Of a stretch of DNA of 64,000 bases, positions 53,015 to 61,962 are shown piece after piece (positions within the stretch are counted from its first letter, which is position 1; every line of letters starts with the position of its first letter). Location: NCBI RefSeq assembly GCF_036924745.1, contig NZ_JAZHSD010000001.1:4216001-4280000 (forward strand). The letters are read 5' to 3'. Made by a program: the position numbers and the translations under genes. The notes beneath the pieces were generated by a model. That model ran no database searches and had not been told where the DNA came from. It saw only the letters and a list, made by a program, of their open reading frames with translations. The stretch is from Bradyrhizobium sp. AZCC 1693 (GTDB lineage Bacteria; Pseudomonadota; Alphaproteobacteria; Rhizobiales; Xanthobacteraceae).

Positions 53015-53959
53015 GTGATCACGACCCGGCAGCTATGTTATCTTGATGCGCTTGCCCGTCATCAGCATTTCGGACGAGCCGCGGCGGAGTGTTGTGTCAG
53101 CCAGCCTGCTCTTTCAATGCAGATTCACGAGCTGGAAGGGCTGCTCGGCATAGAGTTGATCGAGCGGCGCCCCGGCGCGCCGATGTTTACTGAACTTGGC
53201 ATCGAGATCGCGCAACGCGCCGGAGCGATCCTCGGTGCAGTGCGCGACCTGACAGACCTGGCTCAACATGGAGCCAAGGTGTTGAGCGGAACGTTGCGCC
53301 TTGGCATCATCCCGACGCTGGCGCCGTATATCTTGCCGCGGTTGCTACCGCAACTGGAGCACGAGTATCCCGATCTGCGCCTTGATTTGGTGGAAGCACA
53401 GACCAAGGTGCTCCTCGCAGATCTCGAGCGTGGCGGTCTGGAAGTATTGTTGTTGGCGCTGCCGCTCAAGACGGCCGCGGTTGAAGTTTTCCAACTAGTG
53501 AGAGACCGCTTCCTCCTTGCTGTACCCGTCGACGACCCTCTTCCGGAAACGGCGCGCGTGACGCCCGGCGAGGTGAGGAAGCGTAAGCTCATTCTGCTGG
53601 AAGAAGGCCATTGTCTGCGGGATCAGGCGCTTGAGTACTGTGCCAAGGGGCGTTGGAATGTGGCCTCGAGCCTCAGTGCAACGAGCCTTGCAACGGTCAT
53701 GCAGATGGTGGCGAGCGGATATGGCGCCACGCTAGTTCCAGAAGTCGCGGCTGATGTCGAGTTGCGCGACGACCGAGTGAAGCTCCTTCGTTTTGTCGAA
53801 CCGCAACCGGGCCGCAGTATCGGGCTGGCGTGGCGCCGGACGTCTCCACGCAAGGGCGACTTCGTGGCGCTTGGTCAGATGGTGAAGAACGCGCTAAACG
53901 CACCCGCCCGGCCGCAATGTATCCGCCACGAGCGCGCCGGTCTGCGGAGGGAAATCTAG
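53015..53959 (+). CDS. OxyR-like LysR-family regulator
   Basis: 314 residues from a GTG start. The helix-turn-helix reads RHQHFGRAAAECCVSQPALS, and the effector domain contains the redox cysteines in LEEGHCLRDQALEYCAKG, the CxxxxxxxC spacing of OxyR. It is therefore probably a peroxide sensor. The shared intergenic region with groEL (52784-53014) may hold its operator, though I cannot point to a defined site. Confidence 0.88.
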   Translation: MITTRQLCYLDALARHQHFGRAAAECCVSQPALSMQIHELEGLLGIELIERRPGAPMFTELGIEIAQRAGAILGAVRDLTDLAQHGAKVLSGTLRLGIIPTLAPYILPRLLPQLEHEYPDLRLDLVEAQTKVLLADLERGGLEVLLLALPLKTAAVEVFQLVRDRFLLAVPVDDPLPETARVTPGEVRKRKLILLEEGHCLRDQALEYCAKGRWNVASSLSATSLATVMQMVASGYGATLVPEVAADVELRDDRVKLLRFVEPQPGRSIGLAWRRTSPRKGDFVALGQMVKNALNAPARPQCIRHERAGLRREI

Positions 53960-53978
53960 TGGTGCTAGTCACGTGAAT

Positions 53979-54208
53979 CTAAATTTCGTCGCATAAGGTA
54001 TGCTGAGCTTTGCGGCAGAAGCGCTTAACTGAAGCCAAGATTTGGTCTGCAGATTTGTCCATTTGAAGGGCTTTGGAGTTTCGTTATGCCGGTCGATGAA
54101 AGCGCGAATATCGGCCTCGAGCTGCCTGACGGAGGTATGAACACCTCTCCGGAGCCGTTTTCTGGTGGGTTCGGCGAACCAGCGTTCGACCTGATTGATC
54201 CATGACGC
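53979..54208 (-). pseudogene. IS630-family transposase C-terminal fragment
   Basis: ASWINQVERWFAEPTRKRLR then GVHTSVRQLEADIRAFIDRH, the end of an IS630 transposase. A frame change near 54060 is needed to continue into SADQILASVKRFCRKAQHTL and the stop at 53979. The N-terminal two thirds are missing. Confidence 0.75.
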
Positions 54209-54756
54209 CGAAGCAACGCGAACCGACGCAATCGTGCCGCCCTTTCGGAAGACCAGTTCGTGCTCACACTGACCGGCCCCAAGATGATCGCGTGGCCCGA
54301 CAGGTCCGCAGGCGCGCGCGGCGAACTGGCCCAACGTGCCGCACTGCAGCATTTTGTTGCTCTCGCAAACCGACCGTCCCGGCCTCCCGCCTTTTGACGG
54401 TGAGGGCTATCCTTTCTCTCTGATCGTGCTTTCGGCGAACCGCATTGGTTGGCTCCGGTGGCGGCTCCCGGGTGCAAGAAATGAGCCGCACAGCTTTCGT
54501 TGGTGATCAAATGACGCATGGCGGCCAAAAGGGTTTCGGCATGACCAAGCACGGCCGATCGGGGCACGCGACCCGATCGCCGCGTTTCCGTTTCCTGCAG
54601 AAGCTCGAAGCAGAGAAGAATGATCGCAAGGACCGCTCTCGGATCAAGGATCCGAAACGGTCCGTCGAAGAGCTATTCCATCCCCGGAAGCCGACATGAA
54701 CCTGGCTATCCTTGGATGAGCTCCGGGGTGGGCATTCGGAAATTCGGCGCTTGTGC
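54209..54756. other. no confident gene
   Basis: A basic plus-strand frame ends at 54699 (RFRFLQKLEAEKNDRKDRSR) without a ribosome site or family. Probably decayed sequence between IS630 and PP2C remnants. Confidence 0.3.
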
Positions 54757-55120
54757 TCAGTACGCGTCCGTACGTCGCGCGACAATTAGAGACACGTTGT
54801 CTTTAGCGCCCGCCCGGAACGCCTTTGCTGCGAGTTCACGCGCAGATCGAAGAGGGTCTTTGGCCGTCCTCAACGTGTAGCTGATGATCTGATTGGCGAT
54901 ATCGGTGAGGCCGTCGCTGCAAAGGAGCAGGGTGTCTCCGGGTGCAAGCGGCGAGTCGACGGAGATGTGGGGTTTGATCGCTACGGGAAACGAAGAGCCG
55001 CCTAGCGCCTGAGTGAGGGCATGGGACCTGCGGCGATCGGCGCCGTCATGACCACCGGCGCGTCCATGTCGCCAGTGAGGATACGGTCACCGATCGCGAT
55101 GGCGTCCTCATTGTCCTGCT
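54757..55120 (-). pseudogene. PP2C-type protein phosphatase, decayed
   Basis: The C-terminal part is clear: DTLLLCSDGLTDIANQIISY then AFRAGAKDNVSLIVARRTDA and a stop at 54757. Further upstream, in shifted frames, QQDNEDAIAIGDRILTGDMD gives the metal-binding NEDA of the N-terminus. The middle is missing and the frames disagree, so it is a remnant of a PP2C phosphatase. Confidence 0.65.
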
Positions 55121-55175
55121 GCGATCTTCGCCGCGATCCTGGCACGTGCTTCGTCGCGTTCGATGCATAGCAGCG

Positions 55176-55553
55176 TCAGCTGCAGGTGGTGGTGCACCCT
55201 GTCGGCTTCGGCTTCATCCAGCCACTACAGCTTGTAGCCGATCTTTCGCAGCAGGTCTTTCCGCCACGCAATGTCGGTGTCGGTTTCGACACCCAGCGGC
55301 GAGGCGCCATCCACCACGCCGAGCCGATGGCCAACGCGTTGTTGCGTGCGAGGGTGAGTGAGGTTTCGTCGTTACCCGACCAGCGCACCAGCCGCTTACC
55401 GGAGGCCTCGCAGAAGGCCAGCCCGAAGCGGATCCGTGGAACCGTGCCCACCAGCGCCTCGTGGAGGTCTTCCACGGTCGTGATGAAATGCGACTGCCCG
55501 AAGATGAAGTTGGCGTCGGCCGGCTTGACGATGGGCACCACGGTGAGTTCCAT
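55176..55553 (-). pseudogene. adenosine-specific kinase family gene, truncated
   Basis: From ATG 55553 (AGGAG upstream) the frame reads MELTVVPIVKPADANFIFGQ, VGTVPRIRFGLAFCEASGKR and [10 protein letters not shown], matching the adenosine-specific kinase (DUF355) family for about 80 residues. After about 55310 the sequence no longer fits the family, and the frame closes at 55176 with unrelated residues. The second half is lost. Confidence 0.7.
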
Positions 55554-55609
55554 GGCAGCGCTCCTGCAGGGTGAGCTACGCGTTCCATGGTAGGCTGCCG
55601 GAAGGTGAT

Positions 55610-55694
55610 TGCAAGCCGCCACTATCACTGGCCATAGCAGCCCAAGCGCAACGAGCGACAAGCCGAAGATGATGAGCAGACGCGAGATCGACAT
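55610..55694 (-). pseudogene. DUF2905 membrane protein, N-terminal fragment
   Basis: MSISRLLIIFGLSLVALGLL then WPVIVAACNHLP matches the first helix of DUF2905 proteins. The second helix is missing, and the frame runs directly into the kinase fragment. Confidence 0.55.
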
Positions 55695-55848
55695 TGCGCC
55701 GAGCCTCCGATCACGATGGGCGAGCCGATCGAGGGAGAGCAAGCGGGATTTGGCGTGCAGCTGTGACCGCGTCCGTCGTACGGCTCGGATGGACCAGTAT
55801 AGCGTTTTCGAGCGAAGTGGACACACGCACTTGGGCGAGCTGACACCA

Positions 55849-56575
55849 TGATTGCGCTGTTCACGGATTTTGGGTTGCACGGCCCCTATACGGGCAGATG
55901 AAGGCGGTGCTGCACCAGATGGCGCCGGGCATACCCATTATCGACCTCTTCGCCGATGCGCCAGTCGGCAACCCTAAGGCATCGGCGTATCTGTTGGCGG
56001 CCTATGCCGCATGGTTTCCGGTGCGAACCGTCTTTCTCTGCGTTGTCGATCCCGGCGTCGGCGGGACGCGGCCATCCATTTTTCTCGAGGCCGACGGCCG
56101 CTGGTATATCGGTCCCGGCAACGGCTTGTTCGAGCTGATCCAGCGCAGAGCCCGAGAGACGCACAGCTGGGACATCGACTGGAAGCCGAAGCATCTCTCG
56201 GCCAGCTTTCACGGGCGCGACCTCTTCGCCCCGGTGGCAGCCATGCTGGCGCGCGGTGATCCGCCCCCCGGCCAGCCACGTCACGATGGCGCAGATCGCC
56301 GGGCAGACTGGCCGGATGACCTCTGCGAGATCGTCTACGTCGATCACTACGGCAATGCCATGACCGGGCTGAGGGCGGCTATGCTGCCGCCCGGCGCAAG
56401 GCTGACCGCGGCAGGTCGGGTTCTGGATCGCGCGAGGACCTTCAGTGATCTGCCGCCAGGCGCGGCTTTCTGGTATGAGAACTCCAACGGGTTGGCCGAA
56501 CTTGCCGTCAATCAGGGGCGGGCGGACCGCGATCTCGGTCTTGCCATCGGCAGTCCGGTCGAGATCGTCGCATGA
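55849..56575 (+). pseudogene. SAM hydroxide adenosyltransferase family gene, one frameshift
   Basis: ATG 55849 gives MIALFTDFGLHGPYTG, then the frame stops at 55894; one missing base near 55893 restores QMKAVLHQMAPGIPIIDLFA and the rest to 56575. The remaining frame (226 residues) keeps VDPGVGGTRPSIFLEADGRW, the FHGRDLFAP motif and VYVDHYGNAMTG, all family signatures. If translation began at ATG 55898 the protein would lack the N-terminal SAM-binding aspartate segment (TDFG). Probably inactive. Confidence 0.75.
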
Positions 56576-56591
56576 ACGAAGGTCTGCCACT

Positions 56592-56753
56592 TTGACCCAA
56601 AGGCAACAACCGACCAAACAACGCCCTCATCCGCATCGGCCGAAGCCGCCGGAGCGCCGCGACGAGCCGCAGGTGAGTGCTAACAGGCGCCTTGCGGAGC
56701 AGACCCGCAAGATCCTGCGCAAACACTACATGAGCAAATACCGGGTGCAGTGA
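56592..56753 (+). CDS. small basic protein (candidate)
   Basis: About 53 residues from a TTG: QRQQPTKQRPHPHRPKPPER then NRRLAEQTRKILRKHYMSKY. It is proline/arginine-rich with a helical end. No ribosome site is clear and no family recognised. Confidence 0.3.
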   Translation: MTQRQQPTKQRPHPHRPKPPERRDEPQVSANRRLAEQTRKILRKHYMSKYRVQ

Positions 56754-56847
56754 AATCGCGAAGACTGAACTCTAAAGCAAGCCTCCGACGGTCGCCGGCG
56801 CGCGATCGCGCTTCACCGGCCACCGCCAGGGCGCGGGAGCAGGTCTC

Positions 56848-57054
56848 ATGAGCAATTTGACCAGACTGACAGTTTGGGACGACCCATCCATCTGCGGCGC
56901 CTTGTCTTGGTACCTGGCCGTTGCGGAGAACCGGCGACCGGCCAAGTTTCGCATTGCCGCGACGGTCGCCACGAAGCTCGATCCGGCGGCCAGCGCCGAG
57001 GATGCGCTCTGGGCGGAACTCGACCGCCTCACGCCGATATTTCTCGCGCGCTAG
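56848..57054 (+). CDS. short ORF, possibly the detached N-terminus of the radical SAM gene
   Basis: 68 residues: MSNLTRLTVWDDPSICGALS then AEDALWAELDRLTPIFLAR, ending in TAG. Past the TAG the same frame continues EAIQAGQRLAAGGGW before closing, and the radical SAM frame then takes over. It may be an independent small protein or the 5' part of the radical SAM gene separated by a nonsense codon and a shift. Confidence 0.35.
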   Translation: MSNLTRLTVWDDPSICGALSWYLAVAENRRPAKFRIAATVATKLDPAASAEDALWAELDRLTPIFLAR

Positions 57055-57079
57055 GAGGCGATCCAGGCGGGTCAACGGC

Positions 57080-58120
57080 TTGCCGCCGGTGGCGGATGGA
57101 CCGAGCCTCCTGGAGCTGTGCCGTGAGCTCGCCTACCGCATGCTCGGCCACTGCAATTTCTGTCCATGGGATTGCCGCGTCGACCGCGTGGCGGGGACCA
57201 GGTTCGGCGCCTGCAAGCTCGCCGCTGGCTCACGGGTCAGCTCGTATTTCCATCACACCGGCGAGGAACTGTTCTATCGCGGCAGCGAAGGCTCGGGCAC
57301 GATCTTCTTCACCTCATGCAACATGCGGTGCGCCTTCTGCCAGAACGGCGACATCAGCACCGACAAAGACAATGGCGAAGAGACGGACCCGCGTACGCTC
57401 GCGGCGATGGCCTGGACGCTGCGCCGCGAGGGTTGCCACAACATCAATTGGGTCGGCGGCGAGGTCGTCATTCACCTGCATTCCATCGTCGACGCCATCG
57501 CGTTGTTGGGCCGCGACTACACACCCACGCAGGCGGAGCAGGCGCGAGCCCGCAAAACGAAGGCTGACCGTTTTTTCTGGTTCGACGAGGTGCCCGACGC
57601 CGCTCTCTATGAGGGGGCGTTCAATGCACCGATGCTCTGGAACAGCAACTTTTTCATGACTCTCGAAAGCATGAAGATCCTGCGCGTCCTGACCGATGTG
57701 TGGCTCCCCGATTTCAAATTCGGTCCCGGCCGCTGCGCGACGACGCTGGCGAAAACGCCATGGTACTGGGAGACGGTGACGCGCAACATTGAGCTGCTCG
57801 ACGAGTGGGGGGAGGATTTCTCGATCCGCCACCTGGTGATGCCCAATCACATCGCGTGCTGCACGTATCCGGTGCTGGAGTGGATTGCCGAACGCGTGCC
57901 GGCCGCGCCGGTGAACGTGATGGCGCAGTTCCATCCCGACAATTTCTGCGATCCGGCGAGCGCCAAGTACCGGGACAAATATGCGGAGATCGCCCGCCGA
58001 CCGACGCACGCAGAGCTTGAGGATTCCTGGCGCCGCGCTCGCGAATTAGGCCTCAAATTCGAGACCGCTACATTCGAGCGTCGCAATGCTTTCGGCATAT
58101 CGGCAATGCTCGAGATCTGA
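57080..58120 (+). CDS. radical SAM protein (PflA/AmmeMemoRadiSam-like)
   Basis: About 346 residues from the first in-frame TTG; a GTG at 57089 is an alternative, and the frame is open further back to 56921. A cysteine cluster near the start reads CNFCPWDCRVDRVAG. The radical SAM motif is TSCNMRCAFCQNGDIS (CxxxCxxC), preceded by GSGTIFF. Downstream are NINWVGGEVVIHLHSI and LPDFKFGPGRC, as in the PflA-like group with extra cysteines. Its substrate is unknown. It follows the damaged SAM hydroxide adenosyltransferase gene; no partner gene of the AmmeMemo type is present. Confidence 0.82.
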   Translation: MPPVADGPSLLELCRELAYRMLGHCNFCPWDCRVDRVAGTRFGACKLAAGSRVSSYFHHTGEELFYRGSEGSGTIFFTSCNMRCAFCQNGDISTDKDNGEETDPRTLAAMAWTLRREGCHNINWVGGEVVIHLHSIVDAIALLGRDYTPTQAEQARARKTKADRFFWFDEVPDAALYEGAFNAPMLWNSNFFMTLESMKILRVLTDVWLPDFKFGPGRCATTLAKTPWYWETVTRNIELLDEWGEDFSIRHLVMPNHIACCTYPVLEWIAERVPAAPVNVMAQFHPDNFCDPASAKYRDKYAEIARRPTHAELEDSWRRARELGLKFETATFERRNAFGISAMLEI

Positions 58121-58137
58121 TAACTCGCTGACATGCG

Positions 58138-58181
58138 CTTCAAATCAGCGGGTCCCAGGTTCGAGCCCTGGTGCGTTCACC
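58138..58181 (+). other. tRNA-like 3' half (possible att remnant)
   Basis: CTTCAAATCAGCGGGTCCCA then a perfect T-arm (CCAGG-TTCGAGC-CCTGG, 58155-58171), acceptor strand TGCGTTC, A and CC. The 5' half of a tRNA is absent, and the upstream bases belong to the end of the radical SAM gene. The piece runs from the anticodon loop to the 3' end, which is the usual extent of a tRNA att site. Confidence 0.55.
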
Positions 58182-58904
58182 GATGATTTTGCCGACTCAG
58201 CTGTCCGCCTTCGGACGGGGCTCGGTGTCCAGCCGTATAAGTACAGTGTTCCAGAGCAGGGGAGGCTTTCCTGCCTTTAGCTGGAGAGAGATCGGGGCAG
58301 TTTTGACAGTTCGGAATTGCACCATTGCTGTTGCTGATCGAGAGTGCATCGGGGTCAAAAAACGTTCGGAGTTCTTCGAAGGAGACGTCGAGAATCGAAA
58401 ACCCTGGCGTTAACGGCTGGGTTTTCGATTCTCGAGTGTGGACCATCGGGACCGCAATCACGGCCGACGCTGCGATGTCGGCGGCTGCGGCGGGATCCCG
58501 ATCTCTCGCTCCTGCCACACGGATCTGACGATCATAGGGCACGCACGGAATGGACGCGCAGCCGATGATGATACCCGTCGACGCGGCACCTTGCGGTCAG
58601 GTGCGGCCGTCCATCGATTTTCTGGTCGAACGCTTCGCGAGTCAGCCCGAAGGCGATCTAAAACTATCAGCCCAGGCACGTTCGGCAATCCGCGACAGTC
58701 GGCCAGGTCATGCCTGGTCCCGACTAGGAACGATCCCCCGGTCGCGGGTTTTTTTACCCATGCTATCCGCCCGGCGACTTTCTGCTTTTGACGGTCAAAG
58801 GGCGACTTTTGAGCGAACGGCCTTTCTGGCGCAAAGCGGCCATTCGGCGGGATCAGCACGTCGCGGAAGGGCCAACACCGGACATGCAGGCCGCATCGTC
58901 GACC
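58182..58904. other. no confident gene; long inverted repeat inside
   Basis: Frames on both strands are open (58177-58542 minus, 58550-58996 plus), but none has a recognisable domain. It contains the 17-bp inverted repeat at 58388-58435. Confidence 0.35.
58388..58435. repeat. perfect 17-bp inverted repeat
   Basis: TCGAGAATCGAAAACCC and GGGTTTTCGATTCTCGA are exact reverse complements separated by 14 bases. Confidence 0.85.
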
Positions 58905-59046
58905 GTGTCGAGCCGAAGACCTTAATTCCCCTTCGGAGCGCCGGGCGAAGGTCCCGGTGCATGCGGCACCATCCGTTGGGCATCGCCAGTGATTGACACC
59001 GGCTCCCGCTTCTGGTTATCGCCCCATAGCGTGGGCTGAAGTACAT
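58905..59046 (-). pseudogene. HGG-motif small protein, frameshifted
   Basis: MYFSPRYGAITRSGSRCQSL then AMPNGWCRMH resembles the small rhizobial proteins with the pattern RCxxPAMPNGRCRMHGG. After CRMH the frame shifts: PGPSPGAPKGN, the expected continuation, is read in the next frame. Probably a damaged copy. Confidence 0.45.
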
Positions 59047-59153
59047 GGGCAATCGCGTGGGGTTGATCCTTGGGGCGGTCCAATCGCGTATCGCCCCTAT
59101 TTTCATGTGTGCTACCTAGTTGGGTAGCAAAATGGTAGCAGGAAAAGCAGATC

Positions 59154-59372
59154 ATGACTGACGATCAGGTCAATCTCGTGGTTCAGCACCTTTGCGAGCA
59201 ATTGCACTTGGCGCTCCGATTGAAGGGCAGCGAGGCACATCCACCAAACGCCAAGGATATTGGATTCGATCCTGCCTCTGTAAGAACTGTGTTGCTGACC
59301 GGCTTGCGTTCGGCGGGTGTCACGATCCACCACGAGGCATCCGGGGCGAGCGAAGAGCCGCCGGGGTCCTAA
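59154..59372 (+). CDS. small protein of unknown function
   Basis: 72 residues starting MTDDQVNLVVQHLCEQLHLA, with a helical first half and FDPASVRTVLLTGLRSAGVT in the second. AGGAAAAG lies upstream. Conserved-looking composition, but no family recognised. Confidence 0.55.
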   Translation: MTDDQVNLVVQHLCEQLHLALRLKGSEAHPPNAKDIGFDPASVRTVLLTGLRSAGVTIHHEASGASEEPPGS

Positions 59373-59618
59373 ACGCAAAACGCGGGACAGAAGCCCCGCC
59401 GCCAATGTCTCAGTCGGGTCATTTTCGACCGACTTAGCTGGTTATCTCACCGGTTGATGTCCGTGTTGCCCGGAAGCAGACCTGAAGCAGAAGGGGCGAA
59501 TGCGCCTCCGGCAGCCGCCGCTGGGCCCTCGTGATGCCGCTAGTCAAATCGCACATGTGCAGCAAATGCTGCCGCACGCGGCGGTCTTAGGTACGAAACA
59601 TGTTGACAGGGCTCGGCT

Positions 59619-60173
59619 TTATTCGTCCTTCCATTTGATCGAGCAGCCAATAGACGCCTTTTGGTCAGCCGGCGCCAGACCGGCGGTCGCAATCGCGCGC
59701 ATGGCCTCGACAAGCTCTCGGGGCGCCCCCGCGCGAGGCGGAGTTGTGCGGCCTTCGTCGAGCCGGCCCCGATACTTGAGCTTGCGGTCGGCATTGTAAC
59801 CGAAGAAGTCCGGCGTACAGACCGCCCCGTACGCCCGAGCGACTGTCTGGGTCTCGTCGTGGAGGTATGGAAACGGGAAATCATGAGCCTTCGCGAAACG
59901 CTTCATATTTTCAAATGAGTCTTCGGGATAGCTCGCCGCATCGTTCGAGCAAATCGCCGCAAAGCCTATGCTCTCCGACATCAGCACGCGGGCGTCCGAA
60001 ACCATGCGGTCGATCACCGCTTTAACATAGGGACAATGGTTGCAGATGAAGACGACGACCGTGCCTTTTTCGCCCGCAACGTCGTCCAGTGCGTAATTCT
60101 TGCCGTCGGTGGCCGGAAGCCGAAACTCCGCCGCAGGCGTATCAAGAACGACTTGGGTAGCTGTTGTCGCCAT
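59619..60173 (-). CDS. thioredoxin-like/AhpC-TSA family protein
   Basis: 184 residues from ATG 60173, with GGAGGTGCGAT upstream. The fold starts with DTPAAEFRLPATDGKNYALD, followed by the redox motif in FICNHCPYVKAVIDRMV (CxxC as CNHC) and the DETQTVARAYGAVCTPDFFG segment containing the cis-proline. This is the group of CNHCPYV peroxiredoxin-like thioredoxin proteins, probably cytoplasmic as no signal is seen. It stands alone. Confidence 0.87.
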   Translation of the reverse strand: MATTATQVVLDTPAAEFRLPATDGKNYALDDVAGEKGTVVVFICNHCPYVKAVIDRMVSDARVLMSESIGFAAICSNDAASYPEDSFENMKRFAKAHDFPFPYLHDETQTVARAYGAVCTPDFFGYNADRKLKYRGRLDEGRTTPPRAGAPRELVEAMRAIATAGLAPADQKASIGCSIKWKDE

Positions 60174-60244
60174 ATCGCACCTCCTTGTGCCCAAATATAT
60201 GCTGACGACGGCCTGCCGGGGGCACAGTTTCCAAAGCCTGCTCG

Positions 60245-60345
60245 CCAGTCGCGTCGTTTTGGCCATACGTCAGCCATTTCCGGTCGACCCTTAACAGCCG
60301 ACACTTGGACGAGCGCGGGATTTCGTCGGTGTGGGCCAGAACCGG
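60245..60345. repeat. dispersed intergenic repeat, copy 6
   Basis: GTCGCGTCGTTTTGGCCATA, CAGCCATTTCCGGTCGACCC, ACAGCCGACACTTGGACGAG and GTGGGCCA appear in the order of the other copies. Confidence 0.6.
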
Positions 60346-60516
60346 ACCTCATATGCCCTTCTATGAAGAGAGCGATGCGACACGAGCCGCCAGACTATTC
60401 AGGCTCGCCTACGGCCGGCGCCTCCCATGCCTACTCAAAGCACATTCAGGAGTTGGGGCCGACGCTCCTGAGCATGACCTTGTCCCGGTGATGGCGTGGC
60501 GCGGTTTCGTGCCCGC

Positions 60517-61485
60517 TCACGGATCGCGAGATGCGAGGTAAGCTACAATCGCGAGAAGGTCCTGCTCGCCGAGATTGGCTACAACTTGGGCCATTAACGG
60601 GCTCCATTCTCCCGTTCGGGCGCCGTGCTGGAAGTCATAGAGCTGCCGGAACATGTAGCTCGGTGAACGACCAGCAATGCTTGGCAGCGGTCCAAGCCCT
60701 TTCAGCTCCGCGCCATGGCACAACGCGCATTGGATCGTTTTGCCCGACCCACCTTTCAAGACTAGCGCCTCGCCTTTGGCGAGGCTCCCGATTGGCGCAT
60801 ACGCTGTGAAGGTCGATCGAGGGTCGCGGCTTTCGAAGCGGAGCAAATCGTCGGGGACCTCCACGATCCGCGCTCCGATCGGCTCGCGCTCGCTGGTTTC
60901 CACCGCAGCCCAAAGCACACCCGCCACATAGGCCTTTGGCGCGGTGTCGCTCTCGACGACCTTGATGCGTTTGCGCGGCTGCAAGGCCGAAAAGTAGGCT
61001 GCCGCGGCTTCGATTTCGGCGTCAGTGATCGGCTTAGAAAGCTCGATCATTAGCTTTGGCGGAATTCGCTCGGGGAGGGCTGTACCTCGCGCCCCGCTCT
61101 TGTAGTCGACCATCTGCTGGATAATGTAGCTCTTCGGCAGCCCTGCAAGGTCCGCGTTTTCCGGACCACCAGGCCCGGTGGCGCGGTGACAATATCCGCA
61201 TGCGAACACACCGGGTTTGCGGCCGTTCGCGACGATGTCCGGCAGCGCGCCGTGGTCGCTGGGGTGCCAAACGGGCGCAACAAAACGATCACGCAACTGG
61301 CTCCAGGTATAGCCGGCCGTGCTGTCTGGCACGCGAACTGGCTTTCCGTCATCGATGGGAGGCTTGTAGTCGGGATTGTTCGGCGTATAGGCCCAAGCGG
61401 GAGGACCGTCTGCGGCGGTTGCCATCCGTATCGCGAGCAAGCCACAAACGATCACAGACGAGAGCAGCGCGGGAACAATCCTCAT
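60517..61485 (-). CDS. diheme cytochrome c
   Basis: 322 residues with a signal peptide (VPALLSSVIVCGLLAIRMAT). Two heme sites: CGYCH in the first domain and CALCH in the second, each followed by a cytochrome c-type fold with methionines (YIIQQMVDYKSGARG, PSYMFRQLYDFQHGARTGEW). This is the class of tandem cytochrome c proteins related to c4/c553-type carriers. It is monocistronic. It could exchange electrons with the oxidase module 15 kb away, but nothing in the sequence proves this. Confidence 0.87.
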   Translation of the reverse strand: MRIVPALLSSVIVCGLLAIRMATAADGPPAWAYTPNNPDYKPPIDDGKPVRVPDSTAGYTWSQLRDRFVAPVWHPSDHGALPDIVANGRKPGVFACGYCHRATGPGGPENADLAGLPKSYIIQQMVDYKSGARGTALPERIPPKLMIELSKPITDAEIEAAAAYFSALQPRKRIKVVESDTAPKAYVAGVLWAAVETSEREPIGARIVEVPDDLLRFESRDPRSTFTAYAPIGSLAKGEALVLKGGSGKTIQCALCHGAELKGLGPLPSIAGRSPSYMFRQLYDFQHGARTGEWSPLMAQVVANLGEQDLLAIVAYLASRDP

Positions 61486-61962
61486 CTTCAGTTCCCCGAG
61501 TGTCCGGGCCGGCAGCTATGGGGAGCTTGCCTCACCCATGAACTCCGGGCAAGAAATTCAGCTGGACGTTTGATCTCGGCGTTGCTGTGAAGCCCCGCCG
61601 GGTTCGACGCGACCAAGGTCATTCATGACGCGAAAGTCGGTGCCGTTTACTATCCCTATTCGATCAAGCACGATACCAAGTATGTCTGGGTTGGGTCAAT
61701 CGCGTCGTTCTTGCGATGTCCGGTCCTTCGTCCGCTTCGCGCGACACCGGACATCGGCGTGAACGACTGCCAGTGGCCGCGCGTCGCCGCCTCCGCGTTC
61801 AATCAGCCGGCGCGCAGGCGCCGACGCCGTGATAAATGCTCGCCTAGAGTCTTCCAGCTCGCTGATCGCAGCGGCGAAATCAGTGGCGTCCGGCGATGGA
61901 GAAGGCGATTGCCAGTCGCTTTTCATCGAGAAATCTGTATTGCCAAGCTTGGGTCTCCAGCT
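61486..61962. other. intergenic with a repeat copy
   Basis: Holds the dispersed repeat (from 61693) and an unassigned peptide-like stretch near 61610-61685 (IHDAKVGAVYYPYSIKHDTK). No complete gene. Confidence 0.4.
61693..61770. repeat. dispersed intergenic repeat, copy 7
   Basis: GGGTCAATCGCGTCGTTCTT, then GATGTCCGGTCCTTCGTCCG and GACACCGGACATCG. Confidence 0.6.

Noticed and set aside
56848..57119. TAG read as pyrrolysine in the radical SAM region
   Set aside because: No pyl genes or pyrrolysine tRNA are present, and a separate frame shift is also needed, so decay is the simpler explanation.
58138..58181. Functional selenocysteine tRNA
   Set aside because: No 5' half, no long variable arm and no pairing partner for the anticodon stem; it can only be a fragment or chance similarity.
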